In this document: positions 9,650 through 21,621 of the stretch, piece by piece
Layout of the letters: the number at the start of each line of letters is the position of its first letter
Position numbering within the stretch: the first letter of the stretch is position 1
Origin: Thermoplasmata archaeon
Lineage (GTDB): Archaea > Thermoplasmatota > Thermoplasmata > Thermoplasmatales > Thermoplasmataceae
Assembly (NCBI GenBank): GCA_021806295.1
Contig: JAJZXS010000015.1
Location: 1 to 55,525 of the forward strand
Length of the DNA stretch: 55,525 bases
Reading direction: 5' to 3'
Translations under genes and position numbers: made by a program
The notes under the pieces: generated by a model
Databases searched by the model: none
Seen by the model: the letters and a program-made list of their open reading frames with translations, nothing else
Told to the model about the DNA's origin: nothing

Positions 9650-10321
9650 TTATAATGGCAGGGACCCATCCGGGGAAACTTTCTTCCAGTCTTCCAGAAA
9701 TCTGCTCAGCCCCTCATCTGTTTTTGGATGCATTGCCAGCTTCTTTATAACATCATAGGGAATAGTTACGGCATCAGCTCCCATAAGGGCAGATCTGAGG
9801 ACATGCACAGGATTTCTGATTGAGGCAACAAGAACCTCTGTTTTATATCCATAATTTGTAAATTCAGTTTTAATCTGGTCTATTATGGCCATGCCATCCT
9901 CACCTATGTCATCCAGCCTTCCTACAAATGGAGAAACAAATGCTGCTCCATTTCTTGCTGCAAGAAGTGCCTGTATAGCATTGAATATGAGGGTCGTATT
10001 AACCTTTATTTCTTTTTCCCTCAAAACCTTCATTGCCTTCAATCCCTGAAGGGTCATGGGTATTTTTATAACAGCGTTGCTTCCAAGGGCATGCAGCTTC
10101 AGTGCCTGTTCCACCATCTTTTCTGCATCCTCTGCAACAACCTCAAGGCTCACAGGGCCATTCACAGTTCTCAGTATTTCCGTAGCTATCTCTTTGAAGC
10201 TTTTTCCACCCTTGGCAGCCTTCATCATCAGAGATGGGTTTGTTGTCACTCCATCTATGAGCCCAAAATCATTTGCTTCCCTAATCTCATCAATATTTGC
10301 TGTATCTATAAATATTTTCAT
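9650..10321 (-). CDS. tal: Transaldolase (MipB/TalC family)
   Basis: The 223-residue product is a short-type transaldolase. [16 protein letters not shown] and GVTTNPSL are diagnostic, and K86 in AVIKIPMT is the Schiff-base lysine. It transfers a dihydroxyacetone unit between sedoheptulose 7-phosphate and glyceraldehyde 3-phosphate. Its start overlaps the end of the upstream transketolase gene by 4 bases, so the two are translationally coupled in one operon. Some family members act as fructose-6-phosphate aldolases, but the operon context favours transaldolase. Confidence 0.93.
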   Translation of the reverse strand: MKIFIDTANIDEIREANDFGLIDGVTTNPSLMMKAAKGGKSFKEIATEILRTVNGPVSLEVVAEDAEKMVEQALKLHALGSNAVIKIPMTLQGLKAMKVLREKEIKVNTTLIFNAIQALLAARNGAAFVSPFVGRLDDIGEDGMAIIDQIKTEFTNYGYKTEVLVASIRNPVHVLRSALMGADAVTIPYDVIKKLAMHPKTDEGLSRFLEDWKKVSPDGSLPL

Positions 10322-11271
10322 ATGTAATCCCTCTTGAAGAATTTATCTGTTTTCTCTACTATATCATTTACGCCTATATGAAAATAATCAAATAGCTCCA
10401 TTCCCTTTCCACTTTTTCCGAATATGTCAGGCATTCCTATCCTGAGTATGGGTACAGGATATTCCTCGCCTGTAACCTCTGCAACCCTTGACCCGAGCCC
10501 GTTGTATATGGAATGCTCCTCTGCGGTTACAATCTTGCCTGTTTCCCTTGCGGCCTTTACAATGGCTGTACGATCCAGGGGTTTGATGGACGACATGTTA
10601 ACAACCCTGGTGTCTATGCCCTTTCCCCTTAGTATCTCTGCGGCTTTAAGTGCAAAGGAAACCATTATGCCATATGCCATGATGGTAATATCAGACCCAT
10701 CCCTGAAAGTAACTGATTTTCCCTCATGGAATTCATAATTACTCTCGTTCAGCACAGGGAATTTCTCCCTTGTAAGCCTGACATAGTATGGTGATGGTTT
10801 TTTTACAGAAAGATAATCAGTAACACTGGTAGTCTCAACTGAATCTACAGGAACTATAACCTTCATATTGGGAAGACCGGACATTATACCAACATCCTCA
10901 AGAATCTGATGGGTGGGCCCATCTTCCCCGACTGTAATTCCAGAATGGGTGACCACGAAGTTTACAGGTGCTTCATTGTAACATACTGATTGCCTTATCA
11001 CATTGTACGTATTTGAAAGAAAAACGGCAAATGTGGATGCAAATACGGTTTTTCCCGATAGGGATAGGCCAGCGGCTGTTGAAACCATTGACTGTTCGGA
11101 TATTCCCATGTTGTAGAATCTGTCCGGAAACTTTTTGCCGAATACACCTGTTTTTGTGGATGATGATAAATCTGCATCCAGGACAACTATGTCCCTGTTT
11201 TTCTCTCCAAGGGCAGCTAGTTCATTTCCATAAGCCTCTCTCAGGCTTTCCATTTTTTCTATTTTTTGCAT
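10318..11271 (-). CDS. Transketolase, C-terminal subunit
   Basis: The 317-residue protein carries the pyrimidine-binding and C-terminal domains of transketolase ([19 protein letters not shown], with the conserved Glu that activates thiamine diphosphate; [15 protein letters not shown]). In archaea transketolase is often split into two genes, as here. It works as a complex with the product of the next gene upstream (1-base overlap) to transfer two-carbon units in pentose synthesis. Confidence 0.95.
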   Translation of the reverse strand: MQKIEKMESLREAYGNELAALGEKNRDIVVLDADLSSSTKTGVFGKKFPDRFYNMGISEQSMVSTAAGLSLSGKTVFASTFAVFLSNTYNVIRQSVCYNEAPVNFVVTHSGITVGEDGPTHQILEDVGIMSGLPNMKVIVPVDSVETTSVTDYLSVKKPSPYYVRLTREKFPVLNESNYEFHEGKSVTFRDGSDITIMAYGIMVSFALKAAEILRGKGIDTRVVNMSSIKPLDRTAIVKAARETGKIVTAEEHSIYNGLGSRVAEVTGEEYPVPILRIGMPDIFGKSGKGMELFDYFHIGVNDIVEKTDKFFKRDYI

Positions 11272-12098
11272 TATTGCATCTCCTCAATTTCCTTCAGTGC
11301 CTGGCGGTATTCCTCCTCATTGGCAGGAGGGGAACCATGGTATTTCGGATTGTTTTCCATATAGCTGACCCCCTTTCCCTTTACTGTATTTGCAACTATG
11401 AACAGGGGCTTTTCCCTTGGTTTCCTGGCCTCCTCCAGGGCATTGACAACCTCATTGAGGCTGTTTCCATTTATGGTTATAACATCCCATCCAAAGGGTG
11501 CAACCTTCTCTGCAATGTTACCAAGGGGCATAATATCCTCAGTGAATCCATCAAGCTGTATGCGGTTCCTGTCCAGTATTGCAGTGAGATTGTCCAGCTT
11601 ATATTTAGAAGCCGCAAGCAATGATTCCCATATGTTTCCCTCTTCCATTTCTCCGTCTCCCAGTATGGCATAGATTTTATTGCTTCTTTCATCGAGTTTT
11701 GATGCAAGTGCAAACCCTATGGCAACTCCCAGCCCCTGCCCCAGAGACCCGGTAGAAGATTCCACACCCGGGATGCCCCTGTGAACATGTCCCTCAAGTT
11801 TTGAATTTATGGATCTGAAACCACTTAAAAGCTCAGCTGGGAAATATCCTCTGAGGGCAAGAGTTGCATAAAGTGCTGGGGAAGCATGTCCCTTGCTCAT
11901 AACCAGTATATCCCTGTCCGGGTCATCTGGTCTTTCTGGGTTGATATTCATTTCTTTGAAGTAAAGTGCTGTAAGCACGTCAGTAATGCTAAGTGACCCT
12001 CCGGGGTGGCCACTTTTTGCACTGTAAACCATTTTTATAATTTCTTTTCTAATCTGCCTTGCTATAGGTGCAAGGTCATTAACAGTATAGCTTTCCAT
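11271..12098 (-). CDS. Transketolase, N-terminal subunit
   Basis: The 275-residue protein is the thiamine-diphosphate-binding half. The ThDP motif starts at GDGEMEEGNIWE and ends at LDRNRIQ, and SGHPGGSLS and MSKGHASPALYA are conserved. It is the first gene of a transketolase N / transketolase C / transaldolase operon that makes pentose phosphates without the oxidative branch. The start at 12098 is preceded by AAGGAGG (complement of 12103-12109), a strong Shine-Dalgarno. A TATA-like element lies near 12125-12135. Confidence 0.95.
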   Translation of the reverse strand: MESYTVNDLAPIARQIRKEIIKMVYSAKSGHPGGSLSITDVLTALYFKEMNINPERPDDPDRDILVMSKGHASPALYATLALRGYFPAELLSGFRSINSKLEGHVHRGIPGVESSTGSLGQGLGVAIGFALASKLDERSNKIYAILGDGEMEEGNIWESLLAASKYKLDNLTAILDRNRIQLDGFTEDIMPLGNIAEKVAPFGWDVITINGNSLNEVVNALEEARKPREKPLFIVANTVKGKGVSYMENNPKYHGSPPANEEEYRQALKEIEEMQ

Positions 12099-12279
12099 CC
12101 ATCCTCCTTAATGTATTAACTATATGTTTAAAAATCTTTTCAGTTTTAAATTCGATAGTAAAATCCAACAAAATCAGAGTGACTTTCTGTGGCAGTGTGG
12201 ATATTCTAATTTCCATAGAACCGCCTGCATTAGACACCGGCACATCCTCCACTGGCATAAAGTCTATGTATGCAGGCAT
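12079..12279 (-). CDS. Possible small protein upstream of the transketolase operon
   Basis: A 66-codon frame (begins MPAYIDFMPVEDVPVSNAGG) reads toward the transketolase gene and overlaps its start by 20 bases. Its first 45 codons look plausible as coding sequence, and a TATA-like TATTTTAA lies about 20 bases upstream on that strand. I do not recognise the protein. The transketolase promoter and Shine-Dalgarno lie inside it, so it may equally be an accidental frame. Confidence 0.25.
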   Translation of the reverse strand: MPAYIDFMPVEDVPVSNAGGSMEIRISTLPQKVTLILLDFTIEFKTEKIFKHIVNTLRRMDGKLYC

Positions 12280-12290
12280 TATTACACTAC

Positions 12291-12803
12291 ATGATTAAAA
12301 TAGGCAGGGGTGTTTACATGGCGGACAGCGCTGTTGCCATAGGCGATGTAACTATCGGCGACAATGTAACCATAATGGATTCTGCTGTTATACGTGGGGA
12401 TGAGAATAGCATAACTATAGGAGACAATACAAACATTCAGGATAATGCTACCATCCATGTCAACCTCCAGTATGGTACAAAAATCGGAAAAAATGTTTCC
12501 ATCGGGCATAATGCAATAGTTCACGGTGCCACGGTTGATGATACGGTACTAATTGGCATGGGGGCAATAGTCCTGAATAATGCACATCTGAAATCTGGCA
12601 CAGTGGTTGCAGCAGGCACAGTAATACCGGAAAATTTTGAATCTGAGGGTAACTGCATGATTGCAGGCATTCCGGGAAAGGTAAAGCGTGAAGGTGAAAA
12701 ATACCTCAATATGGCATACCTTAATTCAATGGAATACATCAGGTTGAACAAAGAATTCAGGGAAGGCAAATACCAGATCGTAAAAGGAAGCATGCATGAA
12801 TAA
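12291..12803 (+). CDS. Gamma-carbonic-anhydrase-like hexapeptide-repeat protein
   Basis: A left-handed beta-helix protein of 170 residues from the ATG at 12291 (an upstream ATG at 12270 would add 7). Repeats of the I-G-D-N-V/T type run through residues 10-125, with NATIHVN and IGHNAIVHG supplying the metal-binding histidines of the gamma-CA/YrdA/PaaY family. Members hydrate CO2 or have no known activity. The last 8 bases overlap cobS, so the two may share an mRNA. The 12291 start aligns best with the family (MIKIGRGVYMADSA). Confidence 0.85.
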   Translation: MIKIGRGVYMADSAVAIGDVTIGDNVTIMDSAVIRGDENSITIGDNTNIQDNATIHVNLQYGTKIGKNVSIGHNAIVHGATVDDTVLIGMGAIVLNNAHLKSGTVVAAGTVIPENFESEGNCMIAGIPGKVKREGEKYLNMAYLNSMEYIRLNKEFREGKYQIVKGSMHE

Positions 12804-13542
12804 ATATATTGAAGGATTTTTATCTGCAATTTCATTCTTTACACTGATTCCGGCAGGAGAAAAACGTGAAATCAGTAAAAATACAATGTACTTCTTTACC
12901 ATTACCGGGCTTGTTACAGGGTTAATCGCGGGCTTACCATACCTGCTGTTAAGGCCATACAGCCCACTTATAGCCTCGGCCATTGCTGTTTCTATTATAG
13001 TAGTAATCTACGGATTCAACCATTTTGATTCCATAATGGATTTCGGGGATTCTTTCATGGTGAGGGGCACAGAGGCCAAACAGAGGGTTATAAAGGATAG
13101 ATACACAGGATCAGGGGGCATCGGCATGGTTTTTATTGTATATGTCCCTGCTATTGCACTCCTAACATTTTTCAATCCTTTATCTGGATTCATGGTGATA
13201 ATATCCGGCGAGATGGTATCAAAGTATGCAACCCTGATTTCCATGTACAGGTCAAAGCCCTTTGGGAGTGGGATCGGAAGCATGTTTATATCCATGGTTG
13301 GAACAGGATCAGTTTTGCTGAATTTAATACCCATGATTCTAATAGTACTATTTAACCTCTATAATGTAGGCATAGCATCGGGAGTGCTTATTATGGCATA
13401 TGCAATAAAAAGAGGAATGGAGAAACAGTATGATGGAATTAATGGTGACCTAATTGGCAGCGTAGGGGAGATCTCAAGAACATTATTTTATTTTCTGGCA
13501 TTCATATTTATAATATTTCACCTTAATTTATTTCTTCTTTAA
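12796..13542 (+). CDS. cobS: Cobalamin-5'-phosphate synthase (adenosylcobinamide-GDP ribazoletransferase)
   Basis: The 248-residue integral membrane protein has about 6-7 helices. The CobS signature is recognisable as NHFDSIMDFGDSFMVRG followed by KDRYTGSGGIGMVF. CobS joins the lower-ligand nucleotide to adenosylcobinamide-GDP at the membrane in the last step of B12 assembly. It fits with the corrin-ring genes found 34 kb away (46.4-50.3 kb). It overlaps the preceding gene by 8 bases and the convergent hypothetical gene by 15. Confidence 0.92.
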   Translation: MNKYIEGFLSAISFFTLIPAGEKREISKNTMYFFTITGLVTGLIAGLPYLLLRPYSPLIASAIAVSIIVVIYGFNHFDSIMDFGDSFMVRGTEAKQRVIKDRYTGSGGIGMVFIVYVPAIALLTFFNPLSGFMVIISGEMVSKYATLISMYRSKPFGSGIGSMFISMVGTGSVLLNLIPMILIVLFNLYNVGIASGVLIMAYAIKRGMEKQYDGINGDLIGSVGEISRTLFYFLAFIFIIFHLNLFLL

Positions 13543-13908
13543 TTTTGACGATAGCAGCTGATCGTATGCCACTGTATACTTAATCTTCTTATTCCTTATT
13601 TCATGGGCAACCTTTTCTGTCAGCTCTTCTATCTCCTCGGATATTATATTCCTATATATTGTCAGTTCTTTTTTGTCCTGTGGAAAAATCATTTTGAATC
13701 TTGTATTTTCTCTCCTGTACCCGAAGGGTTTTTTATTTTTCCTTATTTCCTCCATGTTCAGTTCAAGGAGTATGTCATCATACTGTTTTTCTTCAGCATT
13801 GAGCTTTGATTCGCTCTCAACAATTTCCCATATGTCAGGGAAATACTTTTCAAGGTCCTTCCACTGGAAATTATCCTCAAATATGATATGACCGCTGTAA
13901 TTCTTCAC
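13528..13908 (-). CDS. Hypothetical protein, 126 residues, charged
   Basis: I do not recognise this protein. It is soluble and strongly charged, with an aromatic N-terminal part (FQWKDLEKYFPDIWEIVESE) and Lys/Glu-rich helices in the C-terminal half. No signal, membrane segment or metal motif is visible. Its end overlaps cobS by 15 bases in the convergent orientation. The length and good codon structure favour a real gene. Confidence 0.65.
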   Translation of the reverse strand: MKNYSGHIIFEDNFQWKDLEKYFPDIWEIVESESKLNAEEKQYDDILLELNMEEIRKNKKPFGYRRENTRFKMIFPQDKKELTIYRNIISEEIEELTEKVAHEIRNKKIKYTVAYDQLLSSKLKKK

Positions 13909-13989
13909 AAATACTGATATATAGATTATACATTAAGTTTTTCTTTGCCCTTAGAAATTATTATATTTTATTGAGTAATAAGGCATAGA

Positions 13990-16165
<2,176 letters not shown>

Positions 16166-16226
16166 TTAATCGGTTCTCTGTATAAATAAATATCTATTAT
16201 ACTTTATAAAGTTTATAAATTATTAT

Positions 16227-16243
16227 CTATATATATTATAATC
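16227..16243 (+). promoter_or_regulatory. TATA region between the SufR-like gene and a small ORF
   Basis: An AT-rich TATA-like run (CTATATATATTATAAT type) ends 14-20 bases before the ATG at 16257, which would give a leaderless transcript. The same 91-base divergent gap must also serve the SufR-like gene, so this is a likely site for autoregulation. Confidence 0.45.
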
Positions 16244-16256
16244 CACTGTTAATATT

Positions 16257-16448
16257 ATGATACCTATAGACCCGAAAGATATCCAGACACTGAGACCGCA
16301 GAGGAACGCAGAGCTTGAAAAATATATAATTGATGAATGTAATGGAGACATTTCATTTTTATATCATAGAAAAAAAATCGTGCATGACTGTCAAAAATCT
16401 CGTATGCACATAAAGAATTTTTTTCTGTATATCACCGGTAGGAAATAG
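16257..16448 (+). CDS. Possible small protein, 63 residues, divergent from SufR-like regulator
   Basis: The frame starts MIPIDPKDIQTLRPQRNAELEKYI and has two cysteines (residues 29 and 45) and a basic C-terminal half. I do not recognise it. It is supported by a good TATA region at leaderless spacing and by its position beside a Cys-type regulator. The C-terminal end looks less gene-like, so it may be truncated. Confidence 0.4.
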   Translation: MIPIDPKDIQTLRPQRNAELEKYIIDECNGDISFLYHRKKIVHDCQKSRMHIKNFFLYITGRK

Positions 16449-16471
16449 ACAATATACGTTCAATTTGATTG

Positions 16472-17730
16472 TTAATCAATCTTTTTATGCCTCTCCAGGG
16501 ATTTTCTATCAACAACCTTCAACAGTATAAGTATGAAGCCAATAAAGTACAGTACGGCTGAAAGCTCGAAGAGCCTTGAATACGCCAGCGATCCTGAGGA
16601 CTTGAAGGCATACAAAACAACTCCATATATTAGGGGAGAAAATGCTGCACCCACCTCTGTGGATACCAGGAATATAGATAGATATTTTCCGGCACTTCCA
16701 TGAGGAACTATGAAACTCATATAGGAATTTGTAATTGTAAAATAATTCCCATAGACTATGCCTATAAGCGCCCCCAGTAGCAGAAACATATAAAACACAT
16801 GTATAAAAGAAATAAACAGAATGCTGAATCCACTTATAAGCGGGAATACCAATAAAAGAAGGTCTTTGTTTACCTTATCGGCCAGTATTCCGATTCCCAC
16901 TGTTGATACAGCAGATATCATTAGAATTGTAACCCCTGCTATGGCTACGTATATTGCCGCATTTTTTAAATCAAGCGAATATTCGAAATAGTAATACTCA
17001 AAAAATACCAGCCCGGAACTGCCAACAGTAATAAAAAAATTTGCAGTAGCCATCCACTTGAATTTTCCCGATCGTACCACACTACGTATTGTGCCCAGAA
17101 TTCTCCTGCTTATTATTTCAGAATTGCTGATATAGTCATCTTTCTTGATTGTCAAAACAGTAATGGATGCACCTGCAGCCACAGTAATAAGTATAAGAAT
17201 TACTGCGAGTTCTATTCTTCCAGACCCAAGTAACAACCCAGAAAGGCCAAATCCAAACGCTGAGCCTACCAGTGTAAAAAATCCTCCTATGCCTGAGGAT
17301 GCACCTCTCTGGGATGATGGTATCACATCCCTTATGAGTGGCTGGTAAGACCCGTATGCAATATTTGAACCTATTTCAATGAGGATGTAAATAAGAAATA
17401 CAGAAAGAACACCGTTCCTTATAAAGATAAATACTATTAGAGATAAAACAACTATCGCGGAACCTATCACTATCATGGGCCTTCTTCTCCCCAGCCTGGA
17501 ATTCAATCTATCGGAGAAGGTACCTGAAAGAAAATTGAATGTAATTCCTATCATTATGCCGGAAAAGGCTATAATTCCCAAATAAACTGTCTGAAGGCCA
17601 GGAGGAAGGAATAACTCTATTTCATATGGCAAAAATAATGATTCAAAAGATGTCCATAGAAATTGTTTCCGGGGTATACAGAATTCATCCCGAAAATGTA
17701 CCTGAAAGGCTTTAATGAGTATTTTCCCAT
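16472..17730 (-). pseudogene. MFS transporter with a one-base frameshift near the 5' end
   Basis: From 17632 downward an uninterrupted frame gives 386 residues of an MFS transporter (LSGTFSDRLNSRLGRRRPM is the loop 2-3 motif). The expected N-terminus lies in another frame: an ATG at 17730 encodes MGKYSLKPFRYIFGMNSVYP and reads to about 17660. The main frame then resumes with WTSFESLFLPYEIE. One base, restoring a CTA leucine before TGG, would join them. A TATA box (complement of 17751-17760) fits a leaderless start at 17730. The tandem paralogue just upstream has the same kind of lesion. Confidence 0.82.
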
Positions 17731-17750
17731 TGCTATTAAATACGTAAATG

Positions 17751-17760
17751 GCTTATAAAT
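17751..17760 (-). promoter_or_regulatory. TATA box of the downstream MFS gene
   Basis: ATTTATAAGC on the minus strand is about 26 bases before the ATG at 17730. It overlaps the stop codon of the upstream MFS paralogue. This supports 17730 rather than 17632 as the original start. Confidence 0.5.
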
Positions 17761-18976
17761 TAATCTTTCAATATTTTATAGAACATGGCAAAGCCTATGA
17801 AAAAGAATATTCCTGCAATGTAAAACACATAACGGAATCCAACAGAGTAGGATCTGGCAAAGTATAAAATTAAACCATAAATCAGCGGTGAAAGTGTGGA
17901 AGCACCGCCTGTTGCCATATTATAATACCCCATAAACTTTCCAGATTCACCAACCGGTGCCATATCGCTGGCAAGCGCATTGGAAACACTCATGAATATT
18001 CCGTAGGACATGCCTATAATAGAGCCAAGAATCAGGAAAAAATCGAACTTTTCGAATTCCGGGATAAGAATCATGGCTATTCCTCCTATAACTGTAACAT
18101 AAACCAGAATTTTTCTTCTCCCGATTCTGTCAGATAGTATGCCGAAAATAAAGGATGCGAGTGCCGATGTCATAAGAACTGCTATTCCAATAATAGAAAC
18201 ATAATAGGCCGGATTGCTGTAACCCAAAATGAATTTGAAAAAATACAGCTCAAAGAATGATAGACCTATGACACCTGAAAAAACCATAAAGCTGCCCAGA
18301 ACAACATATATATAATCCTTCCTGCCATGTTTTAAATTAAACATATCCATGAATAATTTCCCTATTCCCGGCCTGGTTTGTTTTATTATAACATCTGATT
18401 TCTTTATTGTATTCGCGGTAAGCGATGCAGTTATTATAACAACTATGGCAATTAAAATAAGCACATACGACCTGTATTTGGTATCTATAAGGAATCCTGT
18501 AATTCCATAGCCCATTGCAGATCCGAGGAGCCTGAATATACCTCCTATGCCAGTGCCCCTACCACGTTCATCCTCTTTCAGAATATCTGCATACAGTGGC
18601 TGGTATGCGCCAACAGCGATATTTGACGATACCTGAATCATTATGTATCCCAGTAGCACACCAACAAGAGTGATGGTCAGAATTTTATTCAGGAAAATTG
18701 CAAGAACAATGAACACTGCCCCTGCAAGAATATAGGGTCCACGGCGGACCCATCAAAGTTATACTTGTCACTAAGGGTACCGAAGAAAAGGCCAACAGAA
18801 ACTCCCAGGGCAGTTCCCAGAAATGCTATGATTCCCAGGAATAAACTACTGCTATTATATGATAGTAATTCTATCGGTAGTATGTATGATTCATAGGAAA
18901 TCCATAGATAATTTGTACCCAGATGTATAGCATTCATCTTGAATAAATAGCCATTAGATTTTGATATACGCACCAC
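17760..18976 (-). pseudogene. MFS transporter, tandem paralogue, with a one-base frameshift
   Basis: The 5' frame (to about 18755) encodes the first two helices and loop (YLWISYESYILPIELL through GLFFGTLSDKYNF). The sequence then continues in a second frame with WVRRGPYILAGAVFIVLAIFLN to the stop at 17760. One missing base near 18751-18756 explains the break. The protein is about 400 residues when joined and is similar throughout to its downstream neighbour. The start is uncertain: GTG at 18976 aligns with the paralogue, but a TATA-like CTATAAAAAG directly upstream would favour the ATG at 18937. Confidence 0.82.
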
Positions 18977-19336
18977 TTTTTATAGTTATTATATGTAAAT
19001 TAATAAATGTATGGCAGTTGTGAGTTTCTAAGGATATTTCCTGTATATATGAAACTATAATAATTAAATGCAACAGATCAACATGCAATATAATTTGCCT
19101 ACACATTTAAGGATTATAAAGTAGAAATTTGTGTATGTTATCCTGAATTAAATTTCCTGTATAATGATTTTAATTATAGCTCCATAACCTAAAAGTAGCA
19201 TATACAAAATAAGTATGCCAAATAGACTAAAACCGGTAATAGAAGTGGATTTATAGCAAATTATAATTTATGATAAATAAATTATGCAATATGCCTTTTC
19301 CCTACGTAAGGTTTATATTTTATAAGGTTTTATGCT
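18977..19336. other. AT-rich intergenic region between divergent MFS genes
   Basis: This 360-base stretch holds no credible coding frame. It contains the promoters of the two divergently transcribed transporter units. On the plus strand, TTTATATTTTATAAG at 19312-19326 fits a near-leaderless transcript from the ATG at 19337. I found no clear operator. Confidence 0.5.
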
Positions 19337-20602
19337 ATGGTGAATCCAGCTGCTGAAGTTGAAGATTTAAAATGGGGTGCTGTTCACAGTCTTTTATTCA
19401 TTGCGTTTTCAATAGGTACCGCGGTTGAAGCGTATATATATTCTCTGTCTTATATAGCCACTTATTGGGTTGCCATGCCACGTGCACTGCTAGGCTTGCT
19501 GGCGATCTGGCCACCCTTATGGCTTCTGTTAGGTGGTGCGGTATCGGGACCCCTGGCTGACGCAGTTGGCAGGAAAAAAACTCTATTCATAACGCTTGCC
19601 ATTTATGCAGTTGGTGCCACAGGGCTCATTTTCAGCTTTACATATACAACAATCCTGATTTTTATCGGTATGCTTCTATTTGCTGCCGGCGGTGAATATA
19701 ATACCATTCTTACAGCAACACACGAGTTGTTTCCACGGAAATACCGGAGTAGGGCATTATTTCTTGAACTTAATTTTACCAATATAGGTGGCTCAATAGC
19801 AGCAATACTGGCACTTCTGGCCATATCATCAATATTTGCACAGAGAGCTGTGCTCGGAATAACTTTGTTAATATCTCTTTTCGTTATGTACGTTATAAGA
19901 TTGAGATTGCCTGAATCCGTTATGTGGCTTGAATCAAAGGGAAGATTTAACAGTGCAAATAAAGAACTTAAAAAATATTACGGCGCATTTCCAGAACATG
20001 ATAATCTGGAAAAACCGTTAAAATTGCCATCCCTTTATTTCAGAATAGCAGTCGGTGGGATAATCGGATGGGCTTATACTGCAGGATTCAGCCTGATCGT
20101 GCTGACACTGGGACCTTATTTTTTCCCGGCACTTACCGATTGGCTAATTTTTATATTCGGAATAGTAGCGTTTCTGGCAGGGTTTCTCGGCATAGTTGCT
20201 GATAAATTCAGCAGGAAACGTTTTCTTCTTGTTTCAGCTATACTGGTTGTTGTATTTGCATACCTGTTCATACCAACATTAAAAATATGGATAACAAACA
20301 CATTTATCTTCTGGTTTTTATTTATAGGGGTGTCGGTTTTTATAAATATATATTTCCTTGCAGAAGATACATTAAAATCAGAAATGTGGGCTACCAAAAG
20401 AAGGGGGCTTTACTCTGCTATTGTAAGAGTTATCTCCCTGGGCGGGTCTATACCGGTTATCTTCCTTGCAGTTAATTTGCCCATAGTATCATACATGTGG
20501 CTGGGAATCGGAATTTTCAGTGCTGGCCTGGTAGCATCAGTTGCCTGGTACATATGGGGAATAGAAACAAGCAAGGGCAGAAGCGTAAGAATATGGGACT
20601 AG
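19337..20602 (+). CDS. MFS transporter (sugar/nucleoside type)
   Basis: The intact 421-residue protein has about 12 membrane helices. It has the MFS loop motif GPLADAVGRKKTL after helix 2, the matching motif GIVADKFSRKRFL in the second half and LPESVMWLESKGRF near the middle, as in sugar porters. It heads an operon with an ADP-ribosylglycohydrolase and a PfkB kinase, which suggests that it imports a nucleoside, a ribosylated compound or ribose. That substrate is inferred from context only. Unlike the two neighbouring MFS genes it has no lesion. Confidence 0.88.
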   Translation: MVNPAAEVEDLKWGAVHSLLFIAFSIGTAVEAYIYSLSYIATYWVAMPRALLGLLAIWPPLWLLLGGAVSGPLADAVGRKKTLFITLAIYAVGATGLIFSFTYTTILIFIGMLLFAAGGEYNTILTATHELFPRKYRSRALFLELNFTNIGGSIAAILALLAISSIFAQRAVLGITLLISLFVMYVIRLRLPESVMWLESKGRFNSANKELKKYYGAFPEHDNLEKPLKLPSLYFRIAVGGIIGWAYTAGFSLIVLTLGPYFFPALTDWLIFIFGIVAFLAGFLGIVADKFSRKRFLLVSAILVVVFAYLFIPTLKIWITNTFIFWFLFIGVSVFINIYFLAEDTLKSEMWATKRRGLYSAIVRVISLGGSIPVIFLAVNLPIVSYMWLGIGIFSAGLVASVAWYIWGIETSKGRSVRIWD

Positions 20603-20613
20603 GTGAAATGTAT

Positions 20614-21621
20614 ATGGATAAAAATGATTTAAAAAATAAAATACTGGGTGTATTTTACGGGGTGGCAATAGGGGATGCAATGGGAATGCCTACTACTTTT
20701 ATGAGCAGAGAACAGATAAAAGCTAAGTACGGAAAAGTAACAAACTTTCTGGAAGCTCCAATGGAAGGATCCGTGCATTCCAAACTTGTTTTGGGAGAAT
20801 ATACGGATGATACTGAACTTACATACATGGTTGCAGATTCAATTATATCCAGAAGGCATGTGGACCCTGAAGACATGGCAATTAGACTTGTAAGATGGGC
20901 GGACGACAACGATATAATGAATACCACTCTCATAGGTCCGAGCACAAGAAGTGCCATCAAAGATTTAAAATCTGGAATACCATATAGTGTTACAGGCAAA
21001 AATGGAACCACAAATGGTTGCGCCATGAAAATTAGCCCGGTTGGAATTTTCGATGCTTTTTCAGATAATGAACAAACTGTAAAGGATGTAATAAACGCAT
21101 GTTTATGCACACATAATACTGCTCTTGCCATTTCAGGGGCTGCAGCCATCAGTTTTGCTGTGAAAAATGCGGTTTCAGACGAAAAAAATCTTCATGCCGT
21201 TTATGAGGCATCACTGGAAGGTGCCGATATGGGAGCCAAATCAATGGGAAATCCGGAGAAATCAATTTCATCTAGAATAAAGGAAGCTGTAGACATTGCA
21301 AATAGCAACAACACTTTTGACTCTTTCCTTGACAATCTTTATAATTTTATACTAAAACCACAATGGGCTCTTACGGAGGATTCTGTCCCTGCAGCCATAT
21401 CAATATTTTTATATTCTAAGGGGAATTTCAGGGACTCAATACTGCTGGCATGCAATCTCGGGGCTGACTCGGATACAATCGGGGGCATGGTGGGGGCAGT
21501 AGCTGGCTCCTATGCGGGATTTGATAAAATTCCAGATGAATGGATAAGTACTATAGACAAATCTGCTAAACGTGATATAATGGAACTAGGAGGTAAATTT
21601 CTGGATGCCATTCAGTTATGA
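20614..21621 (+). CDS. ADP-ribosylglycohydrolase family protein
   Basis: From the ATG at 20614 the protein has 335 residues and shows the family's metal sites: GVAIGDAMGMP at the N-terminus, YTDDTELTYMVADS and, near the C-terminus, GADSDTIGGMVGAVAGSY (D-x-D-T). The family removes ADP-ribose from proteins or cleaves N-glycosidic bonds of small ribosides. The frame is open further upstream, but GGTGA at 20602-20606 suits the 20614 start (20608 is also possible). It follows the MFS stop by about 11 bases and overlaps the PfkB gene by 17. Confidence 0.9.
   Translation: MDKNDLKNKILGVFYGVAIGDAMGMPTTFMSREQIKAKYGKVTNFLEAPMEGSVHSKLVLGEYTDDTELTYMVADSIISRRHVDPEDMAIRLVRWADDNDIMNTTLIGPSTRSAIKDLKSGIPYSVTGKNGTTNGCAMKISPVGIFDAFSDNEQTVKDVINACLCTHNTALAISGAAAISFAVKNAVSDEKNLHAVYEASLEGADMGAKSMGNPEKSISSRIKEAVDIANSNNTFDSFLDNLYNFILKPQWALTEDSVPAAISIFLYSKGNFRDSILLACNLGADSDTIGGMVGAVAGSYAGFDKIPDEWISTIDKSAKRDIMELGGKFLDAIQL

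Noticed and set aside
10968-11624. A long plus-strand open frame opposite the transketolase genes
   Set aside because: It is antisense to two well-conserved genes, its translation is rich in Cys, His, Leu and Phe without any family pattern, and it has no promoter.
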